Positions 56,053 to 64,000 of a DNA stretch of 64,000 bases are shown piece after piece. Source of the DNA: Arabidopsis thaliana (lineage: Eukaryota > Streptophyta > Magnoliopsida > Brassicales > Brassicaceae); the NCBI RefSeq assembly GCF_000001735.4, contig NC_003076.8, positions 11,036,001-11,100,000 of the forward strand. Reading direction: 5' to 3'. Every line of letters begins with the position of its first letter. The first letter of the stretch is position 1. Position numbers and translations under genes: made by a program. Below the pieces are notes generated by a model. It was given only the letters and a program-made list of their open reading frames with translations, was not told the origin of the DNA and ran no database searches.

Positions 56053-58620
56053 TTAGGAAATCCTTCTCATCTTGCAGAACACTTTGATCCCTTGACTGGC
56101 GAGATCAAGAATGGGCATCATACAATCCGGGATGCGGGCAAATTCAGCGATTCCAAGTTTGATCCAATCTCCGGGGTGAGAGTTGAGGGTGTGTAACTCC
56201 TTTGATATCACATTGACTGTAATGCCCCTGACCTTGACTATACGGCCGGACGTGCAGTCTATCGAGTAAAATGCGAGATCAAGCCAAGAAAAGGCAAGAT
56301 CAGTTTGGCCATTTGATGTGGCAAGTCATGGGTAAGGAGCATTGCAATGGATCAAGTCTACGGGTAAAGGAATGACTCTCCAACAGACGGACTAAGCTTA
56401 GCTACGATGCGACTATCGGTAAACCTCGAAACCATTAAGCTAGCCCTTAGACCTAGGATAGCTTAAGAAAACCTTAGTTTTAGGAAACCTTAGAAGGACT
56501 AGGAAACCTTAGAAGGACTAGGAGACCATAGGGGAATCCATTTGGGCAGTGGGATATGAGTATGGGTCGTGAATGGTCAAGGTATTGATCGAAGAATGCG
56601 GATAAGTGACGATAACGAGCTTACTTGGTTAATTATGGCATGGAACGTGTTATAGACCTAAGGAAGCCTTGATTTATGTCATGGAGCATCATGAGACATT
56701 GGAGATGGAGTGACCCCTATCAATGCTCTTGCGGTCCAGTGACAGATCGTGGGTTTCGCCGGAATGAAGAAACGGACGGCCAGGATTGAACTGTGGCTCA
56801 TGTTTATCCGTTAAGGCTCAAGCTTATCCATAATTCTGGTCATCCTTATCCTTTAGGGTCGAGCTTATCCATTTTGGATGATGTTTATCCGGAAAAAATG
56901 GAGGAAACCAATCGGAGACCGATTAGTGTCCCGGAGCGTCCGTGGAGTGACATTTATCGAATTTTGATTGGTCCGGGCCACCTCCTACTTGTTTTGGCCG
57001 ACCTTTTGACCGACTTAAGACCCTATAAATAGTCCACTTCGTCCCATTTGTTCCTCAGACCCAAAATCCACTAGAAAACGCCTAGCTCGCGGGAGAAGAC
57101 CTTAGAAGCCAAACCTCTCGGAAATCCCTGTGAGTACTTGAGTCACGTGAAGTATCACGTGAATAGGATAGTGTATTCGTTTATTTCCTTAATATAGCTT
57201 AGGAGGTTAATTAGGATTAGTTAGCTTAATTATTCGCTTAAAACCTGATTAGGATAGTTAATTAGGTTTAGTAATATTTAATTAGGATTAGTGATGCCTA
57301 ATTAGGATTAGTATTCTCTAAGCATGATTAGGACTAGTTAAACCTAGATTAGGGGAACTAACCGCGATTAGTGGTAATTAAGTACGATTAATTGTTTGAT
57401 TAGTATAGTTTTGCATATAGGATAGTTGCATAATAGTATATGAGTCTGTTGTCATTTTAGTAGTCTTTAATTAGATGACTAACATTAGACGAACCATGAG
57501 GATCCCGTCCGTATGTTGTGCGTTGCGTGTAACCCCGTTCCGTTATGGCATACGAAGGCTAGGGGCTGGATCGCTACCGACCGGGCGCTACATGACGATG
57601 TAGTATTAAGGAATGCTATGTCTCTTGTAGACTTTGTGTCTAAGAGATGGAGGCATGTCCTGGGAGATCATGGATTCTTAGAAGGCCTTACCTAGGTTTT
57701 TAGAAGCATACTTGCATTAGTTGTCCATTGCATATTAGGAAATCGAGTCTGCATGCATTTTTCTTTGTCCATTATGTCTTGCTTGTTGCGTGTTTTCTTT
57801 GTCTTTGTGTTATTTGCATTATTCGTATTTATTCTTCTTAGGTCGTAGTATTAGTATCTGTCGATGCTGCTTAGGGTAGAGGTATTAGGGTAGTTCTGTC
57901 TAGATCCGGGGCTCATTAAGTAATACTAGATTACTTATGATGCTACTTTTTGTGCAGGAAACCTTAGTTAACCAACCTTGTAGAGGCCGCTCGTGACTTA
58001 GGACAAACCAATGTAGATTTTACGGCTTTTTGTAAGATCTTACTAAGTATATTATGTATGGTTTTTAAAGAGGATCCGAAAACTATATATGTTTTGGTAA
58101 CCATTTCTCGTATGATATATATATAAGTATAAGATTCGGATTTCTAAAGTTATATGGTTATACTCACTGATATTATTAGTCTTGTCCGGACTAACACAAC
58201 TCACGTCCGCAGTACGGGTTGAAAAGCATTAGGCCACGGGCGGGAAGCTAGACTCTTGTGGTTGGACGACTCGGGCATACGAATTTGTTTTGGAAACGTG
58301 GGTTGACCGACTGCGGGCGTCTAACATACCGCTTCTATTTCGTTGTTACAATGACCCTCCGCAACATTTGGTTGATTTTCTTTCGAAGTTTCTTCTTTTC
58401 CGTTGAACGTTTTTTGTGTTGAGCTGCGAGAGCTTTGATAAAGGCCATCGCGATATCTTGATCTCTGCTCGAAAGGTCCTTGATTAATGCACCTGGAGCT
58501 CGGATCTGGGATCTAAAGTTGTGAAGTGGGGAGCATCGGAAGTTGATTAATGTCCTCGTCGATCATCTTGATCCTCGAAAAGTCTGGCATGGATTCTGAG
58601 CATCGTAGGTTGAAGGCCAT
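56053..58620 (-). pseudogene. TAT-B2 antisense gene 3, split by a solo LTR
   Basis: The minus-strand frame begins MAFNLRCSESMPDF (ATG 58620). It shifts frame near 58530, then reads RSQIRAPGALIKDLSSRD, DIAMAFIKALAAQHKKRS and KKLRKKINQMLRRV to the insertion at 58351. It resumes at 56217 with VISKELHTLNSHPGDW, LGIAEFARIPDCMMPIL and ends at 56053. Removing the solo LTR and one target copy leaves the frame open across the joint. The charged helix followed by F-x-R-I-P resembles antisense gene 2 (RIARVEMKVRAMES, FDCVARIP), so the two may be duplicates. Confidence 0.6.
56218..58350 (+). repeat. Solo LTR (2133 bp) inside antisense gene 3
   Basis: Starts TGTAATGCCCCTGACC and ends CGTTGTTACA. The flanks are TTGAC (56213-56217) and ATGAC (58351-58355), four of five bases equal. 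Its last 250 bases share motifs such as TATTAGTCTTGTCCGGACT and GGGTTGAAAAGC with the LTRs at 15122-19216, so it is the same kind of element. Inside are two copies of GAAACCTTAGAAGGACTAG (about 56485-56522) and a degenerate TTAATTAGGATTAGT array (57200-57420). Confidence 0.8.
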
Positions 58621-58677
58621 AACTGCACAAGAAAAGGACAATACTTTTAGTGAGGAATGAAGAAAAACCTAGAGGGG

Positions 58678-58687
58678 TAATTTATAG
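58678..58687 (-). promoter_or_regulatory. TATA box of antisense gene 3
   Basis: Minus-strand CTATAAATTA, about 58 bases before the ATG at 58620. Confidence 0.6.
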
Positions 58688-58904
58688 GGAGGTTTCTTAG
58701 CTTTCAAAGATGCGATTCCATTTAAAGCCGGAGTGATTCGCGGAAGCATTCACGTCGCCTTGTTCGCCCAGCATTCAAAGAGTATCTCCAAAACGAATAT
58801 TTGATGAATCAAGGAAAGTTGGAAAGTTTCCTTAAATAAAATGGGCCGAAGCCTAGTAGGTAAGTCCATGCGAAAATAAAAAGAGTTTAAGTTTCAGGGA
58901 ACAT

Positions 58905-59554
58905 TTAGGGAAGGGGCTCAGGAACAGGCTCCTTTATCGCCGGTTCGGGGTTCGAAGTGGACGCCTCGTTTTTAACATTCACGTCGGGTTCATTATTCAC
59001 GCGCTTCCAAGGGTTGCTATCCTCCACGTCGTCGTCACAGTCCTCACTGTCAAACAGGATCACTTGGACCGGAGCGTTTACAGGACCAGGTACTTGACCT
59101 CGAGCACAAAAGTACATCCGGAGCATGTGCGGGATCTTTGCCACGCAGTCGAAGTTCCTCCACTCCCATTAAAAATGGTCGCTCTCCATAGCCCTTACCT
59201 TCCTTTCAATATGGGCAATTCGGGCCTTGAGCGTTTGCCTCTTGAGGCCCAAACGTTGCCTTTCATCGCATAAGCGGCGATGCTTGTCAACGACCTAGAA
59301 TGCGAACTGGTTAAATACGAGTAAAGTTTTTCCGGAAAAAAGAAGGAAGGAGGATTTACCTTATCCATAAAATCGTACGCCTCCTTTTTGTCTTTCGAGG
59401 GGAAGGGGCAGCAGGCTTGAGGAAAGAGAACACCGGCGGGCTCGAAGCCATTGCCGGATAGAAACAATGGACTTCCGGGATCAAAGGGACAGACGGTGGA
59501 GGCTCTTTCGTTTTCTATTCTAGAGGTGTTTACCAAGTAAATTTCTGAGATCAT
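58905..59554 (-). pseudogene. TAT-B2 antisense gene 2
   Basis: Minus strand. MISEIYLVNTSRIENERAS starts exon 1, and PGSPLFLSGNGFEP and KKEAYDFMDK end it. A GT-AG intron is 59359-59295. Exon 2 has ERQRLGLKRQTLKARIA-like sequence and EWRNFDCVAKIPHMLRMYF, then GQVPGPVNAP, and ends in a Pro/Glu-rich tail at 58905. A TAA at 59169-59171 stands where TAT-B1 has CAA, directly showing a C-to-T stop. The intron sits at the same codon as in TAT-B1 (35563-35638). Confidence 0.7.
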
Positions 59555-59584
59555 ATTTTGAGAGAGTTGTGAAAGTTTATGTTC

Positions 59585-59594
59585 TTATTTATAG
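59585..59594 (-). promoter_or_regulatory. TATA box of antisense gene 2 (TAT-B2)
   Basis: Minus-strand CTATAAATAA about 31 bases before the ATG at 59554; the same as in TAT-B1. Confidence 0.65.
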
Positions 59595-60139
59595 TGGTTT
59601 AGGGTTTACTCGAAACCACAAAATTAATAATAGTGGCGTGTCCGAATGGATTTAACCATTTTTGGGATTCGAGGAAAAGGCAATTATTGCCTTGGAGGCG
59701 TGACACTTTTCTTGGTTTGCGAGGAAGGAAATGGCAGCCATCGCATTTAAGACAAGCGGATCATTAAATAAAGAAAATATATATATATTAACAAAGGCTG
59801 AAGCCCAGTAAATAAGTCGAACAGACTAAACCCGAGTTGGGGAGTTCGCGGATTCAAGTCCGCATTTCTTAGAGATAGGTCTGATCAACCTACGAATCTC
59901 GTGACTTGACAACATGGTTAAACAAAAATGCTATATAAAAGGTGGAGTTTGCCAATCCATACTTGAATCGAGCGCAAAGAAAACCCTCTTGGGTTCATAG
60001 TCTTAAAAAATAATAATAAAGATTTAAAAGCCTCCTCAGGCCAAGTATTTGTTTAGCCTACTTAGGCAGGTAAAATAGTAATAGTAAACTTTTAGTCTGT
60101 TAACAAAAAGGGACAATCCCCATTAAGTGGACACAGCCA
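59595..60139. other. Spacer between antisense genes 1 and 2 (TAT-B2)
   Basis: No gene; it corresponds to 34784-35329 in TAT-B1. Confidence 0.55.
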
Positions 60140-62340
60140 CTACAGGTTCTCAGGCACCTCGAGTTCGGGTTGAGCTGACTCAGGATCAACTAAATCGGCG
60201 GCAGCTATCTCAGTCTCACCCGGCTCGCCAGTAGTAGGCTGCTCGCTAGGAACCTTGGAATCTGAACCATCATCGTCCTCGATGACCACTGTCTCCGAGT
60301 TCGTGGATGGAGGAATCTCTGGCGGGGTGGTTACCGCCTCCGGAATTGTCGTCGGCACGATGGATGCTTCGAGCTCCACGGGATCGCTAGCACCTGAGGC
60401 AATTATCTCGGATTAGGAAAAATACAAGAGTAATTCGCTGTGTATTGGTTTCAAAAGTTTAGGAATGTACCAGCCCAATCTAAACCTGGCATCATTTAAG
60501 AACGGAGATCGAACTCAAGGGACGAAGATTTGTCTTTCCACGTCATAACCTCCTTTTCCCTGTCTAGCAACAGTCTCTCGTAGTACTCAATCATGTCATT
60601 GAGTTCGCCGTTTGCCTGAACCAAGTGGTAACAAAAAAGAGTTAGCATCTAAGTGGAGGATTAAAGTTTAAAGAATTATTATGGGTGAAGAGAACTAACC
60701 CGAGATGAGTGATGGGCATGGAGTAGGAATTGCTTGCGAATTGCAGGACGCCACCTATCAAAGGCTGGCAGGATGGTGTCTTTTCAAGTTTTGAAGCACC
60801 GAAAGACGTTTCCCTCTGTTTTCATCGCTGTTAGAATAAAGAAAGGGTTGGACCAGGCAAGGAGCGTTAAGTCAATTAATCGAAATGATAAGGCCGGAAA
60901 AAAAAATAAAAGGTAATTTCTAACCCGTGAACGACTTGGTCTGAGGAACAAAAACAGCCTTAGTTCCGGCATCTCGGACCTCAGCTTCTTCTCACCGGGG
61001 GTTTGCACTCTGATCGTCCTTTTCACCTCTGGATCCAGACAAAGGAGATACGGTGACTGGAGGACGAGGGCCCATAGAGCGGGGTGGTGGCGATGGCCGA
61101 GGAGAGCGATCAGTTCGGGCTCTCGTCTTATCTCTTTTGGGGGAGGAGCTACCCCGGGTTGATCTGTCTCTCTATTTCCGAATCAGGTCAGCAAGCGGCT
61201 CGCTGCTTAGTCTAGTTCGGGAGGCAGGCCGAGGTGATTCGCGGCGCGGTGATCGTTCTCTGCGGGATGACTGGCCGCTATGGCCTTCGCGGTGAGGAAT
61301 GGGTCTGTAGGCACCAGCAGATTTTGCCCCTTCGGCGCTGCCATTGTCAACTAGCAAGGTTCTGCTATATTCTTTCTTGTCGACTGCGGATTGAAGGAAT
61401 GATTTGTTCGTTTTGCAAGCCTCCACGATCGACTTGGATAGCGTCTTGCGTCGAGCTGCGATGACCCGAGCAGAAGTCCCTTGAGGTAAGGGAGGGGGCA
61501 ATGGCAGTTGGAGAAGATGTCCAGGGGGGCTCATGCTTAGCTTGTGGTTCGCCTCTACGAATCGGTCGAGAGTAAAGGAGTTCCAGAGAGTTCCAGAGAG
61601 TTTCCCCTTCGGCGAATTCAACAGTCGGAAGGGTCGGTGCGATGAAAGCTGCGAATTGAAAATTAAGAGTTGGTCAGATAAGGCAAGAAGTAAATAAGGG
61701 TCATATGCATGACCTAACATCTATCGGGCTTAGTAGTCCACTTCGAGGAGAGCAAGTCCGAAAGGTTTCCAATCGAAGCATGGCTCTTTTTGATTAAGAA
61801 CCACGAGTGATGCCAGTTCTCGTCCTTATTAGGGAGATGCGAGATGAGGTTCCTGTTGGCGTTCAGATAGGCCGAGAAGTATCCTACCTTCTTTGAAGAA
61901 CTCCTCACACTGAGAAGTTCAATCAGTTCGGGAACCCCGATGACATATCTGGCTTCCTCCGCGACAGTGATAATCCCCATAATAGTCCGGAGGAGGTTGG
62001 GGGTTAATTGGGGCAAGGCGATTTCAAGGGCTGACAAGTATCGAACGAGGGCTTCGGGAAGGGGAGAAGTCAAGCCGCAACCCTTGAAATAGATCTCGTA
62101 TACGCAAAAGAACCCGGGACGGTGGTTCTCCGGCGACTCAGTGGGCTCCGGCATTTGCGAGTCCTTCATAACTTCAGCCGGAATCCGACAGAGATCTCCC
62201 AATCGATTAAGAGATTGGAGAGTGCATGTGGTTTGATAGTGGGGACTGGCGATGTCATTTGGCCGGATGCAAAGGTCGTTACTAGAGCCGACATCATCGA
62301 AAGAGGAGGATTCAGGTCTTTCAATTTCAGAATTCATCGT
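60140..62340 (-). pseudogene. TAT-B2 antisense gene 1 (Transposase_28-like)
   Basis: Exon 1 is open from MNSEIERPESSSFDDVGSS (ATG about 62340) to 61714, with FFCVYEIYFKGCGL, PLPEALVRYLSALEIALPQL, ARYVIGVPELIELLSVRSSS and KDENWHHSWFLIKK. That is the whole PF04195-type core, better kept than in TAT-B1. Exon 2 (61650-61172) has TLWNSFTLDRFVEANHKL and an Arg/Ser/Pro stretch. Later parts around 61030-60930 and 60800 are decayed, and the last exon (60379-60140) is acidic. The frame also extends upstream of 62340 to 62418, but TAT-B1 comparison favours a start near MNSE. Function is unknown. Confidence 0.7.
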
Positions 62341-62683
62341 GTAGTGAATAAGGGGATTGAAGGTTCGGAGAGAGAAAAAAGAACTTTGCTTTGAGAGTGA
62401 AAGCGTGAAAAATAACAAGGAAAGAGTAAAGTGAATTTACCTTTACGTTTGCCAGTGATGATGATGGAACCGTCTTGGGAGTCGTGGAGGAAGTGGAAGA
62501 GTTTCCCCGCTTTAATAGTTAATAAACAATATACGGTCATAATTGTGACAGATGTAACGCGAGTAATTGTAGGAGTTTCCGAGATCAAAGCAATAACGTG
62601 ATTTAGGCGGGAAATCAGAGAGTCATTTGGCGCAATCTTTGCTTCTGGAACATTAAAGTCCTCCGAACTGGAGTATCATTTCG

Positions 62684-62702
62684 AAAGACTTGGGGGGCTA
62701 AT
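62684..62702 (+). promoter_or_regulatory. TAT-B2 polypurine tract
   Basis: AAGACTTGGGGGGCTAAT directly before the 3' LTR; primes plus-strand DNA synthesis in this kind of element. Confidence 0.75.
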
Positions 62703-63205
62703 TGTTGGTATCGGATCCTGCACCATGGACTCAAGACCGGCCAAAGATTGCTACACAAGTAAGGGAGGCCCATAAGATGAAAGGCCCGTAAGATTCTTCG
62801 AAGTAAGAGTATGGGCGAGATGTTGATTGGCGAAGTGGGTGCAACATCAAAGTTAGGACTACTCGAATTGAAGAAGACAAATGGGCCGAAGGGTGAAGTC
62901 CAGGAGGCCCGGAGTGGTTTCAAATTCGAACGTTGAATAATTAATTCAAAGACTAGAAACGGATACATTTAAGGTAGAATAATTGTGTGTAAATGAGGAT
63001 TAAATGTATTCTTTGGGTATAAATTATGGGTCAAAGACCATGTAAAGACACACACATTTTTGTGCAAATTAGCTATACACATTTTCTCTACAAAACTCAT
63101 AGTTTTCTCTATAATCATCTATCTATTTTCTAGTATATTTGTCCTCAAGAATAATCCTTCTCACTAAATAAATAAATACTTAAGTGTGTGAATCCGACAT
63201 CCACA
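62703..63205 (+). repeat. TAT-B2 3' LTR
   Basis: TGTTGGTATCGG to ACATCCACA, 503 bases, TATA box at 63019-63026, followed by the ATAAG target copy. Confidence 0.95.
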
Positions 63206-64000
63206 ATAAGTAGCATGTACTCTACATTTTCGAGAACAAGTTTTTTATCTAGTTTTATTCCGCAGACACTGTGTTCTAGACCTTTTGTAATCCGGATTTC
63301 TCTTTATCTATTCAGTATTCAGCATTCAGTATTTGTTCTTGATTTCGTTTACTGTTGTTCATCCTGTTATCGTTTTGCTATTACACTTTTGTTATCATGT
63401 TTTCATCCTGTTCAACGTTTATGTTCTCTGCAATGATGTATGAGTAGTGAATAGGTTTCTAAGGATGGGTTAGAGTAGTGTAGAATTCTCAGTTTGCTAG
63501 GTGGTTGAGTATGGATTGATAGATCCCTTCTGGATAAGTTGTTCTTAATGCCTATTGCTTTCTGATCAACTGGAATTTGAGCCCAGACATTTCCGCGCCC
63601 AAAAGGTGTTCGATGAAATGTCTGAACCACTAATTCCAGAGATTCGTGGCCATGTACCAAGGTATTGGTTGCAAGGAGCGATTTGGCTATAACTTGTTGA
63701 TTCGTAATGCCTGTTAAGTTAGCTCTCGTCAATGGTGATTGAGTCTGGGACTAGGTTAACTTGAAGGTCTCTGTTGCGGTGGCACTTAGATTTGGGTAAT
63801 GAACTTGTTGTCTAGGGATAATTTATTGAGCATGTCAGTCACCTGTAAACTGAGGAAACGAAACTACTCAATTACCCCATCCTCGGGAATTCTTTATTTG
63901 ATTGATTTTATTGTTTACTCCACTGCTGTTTACTGTATCCTGTCATCTGCTGCTTAGTTTCTGTAATTCTTTTTTGTTACTCGACCTTATACTCGACCAC
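63206..64000 (+). repeat. Athila-II 3' LTR, second part (runs off the window)
   Basis: Continues from 50023 and matches 42869-43680 nearly base for base (for example GTAGCATGTACTCTACATTTT). About 310-330 more bases are expected beyond the end. Confidence 0.92.

Larger units (their letters stand above)
50024..63205 (+). mobile_element. TAT-B2: complete Tat-lineage Ty3/gypsy element (13.2 kb)
   Basis: The LTRs are 50024-50526 and 62703-63205, both 503 bases. The target duplication ATAAG stands at 50019-50023 and 63206-63210. The uninterrupted site is visible in the other Athila-II LTR near 42868. The order is primer site, gag, protease, reverse transcriptase/RNase H, integrase (50607-55782), post-pol motif (55830-55888), antisense genes 3, 2 and 1 on the minus strand (58620-56053, 59554-58905, 62340-60140), polypurine tract (62684-62702) and LTR. 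Several shifts, a changed catalytic residue and an integrase deletion make it inactive. A solo LTR interrupts antisense gene 3. Confidence 0.93.

Noticed and set aside
57513..57695. 60-residue frame in the solo LTR
   Set aside because: It lies within LTR DNA, lacks any motif and has no counterpart in the related LTR.

Overview
The window is plant nuclear DNA made almost wholly of nested transposable elements, and I recognise no intact host gene. The element types point to Brassicaceae pericentromeric or otherwise heterochromatic DNA: Athila-type Ty3/gypsy elements with a tRNA-Asp-type primer site, Tat-lineage (Retand/Ogre-like) Ty3/gypsy elements, CACTA (En/Spm) elements encoding TNP2-like and Transposase_24-like proteins, and a PIF/Harbinger transposase. 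The genus cannot be fixed from the sequence alone. Nearly every reading frame is broken, and most premature stops look like C-to-T changes, as expected of long-methylated DNA.

Left part (1-31241), older layer: a PIF/Harbinger transposase end (1-589), a CACTA TNPD pseudogene (765-2839), and two CACTA second-gene (Transposase_24-like) pseudogenes. One of these lies at 24391-26141. The other belongs to a CACTA copy that is split into 5951-6590 and 21952-23338 by a complete 14.9 kb Tat-lineage element, here called TAT-A (6770-21642, minus strand, target duplication AAACA). TAT-A carries its own insertion, a deleted LTR element with a tRNA-iMet-type primer site (15122-19216, target duplication CTGCC). 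A copia fragment (26518-28500) and an Athila-type solo LTR (29344-30520) follow.

Right part (31242-64000) is one nest six insertions deep: TAT-B1 (from 31242, minus) > Athila-III (from 35977, plus) > Athila-I (from 37984, minus) > Athila-II (from 42226, plus) > TAT-B2 (50024-63205, plus, complete, target duplication ATAAG) > a solo LTR (56218-58350). The right halves of the four outermost elements must lie beyond base 64000.

How the parts relate: the TAT elements encode gag-pol on one strand. Between pol and the 3' LTR they carry genes on the opposite strand. TAT-B has three such antisense genes. Two of them have TATA boxes of their own, and one has a spliceosomal-type intron kept in both copies. 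A roughly 60-base foldable motif follows pol in both TAT families. The Athila elements retain only gag-protease, and each family carries its own amplified TCGA-centred palindromic motif in the LTR and in the coding region. These antisense gene sets and TCGA motifs are the most unusual features of the window.
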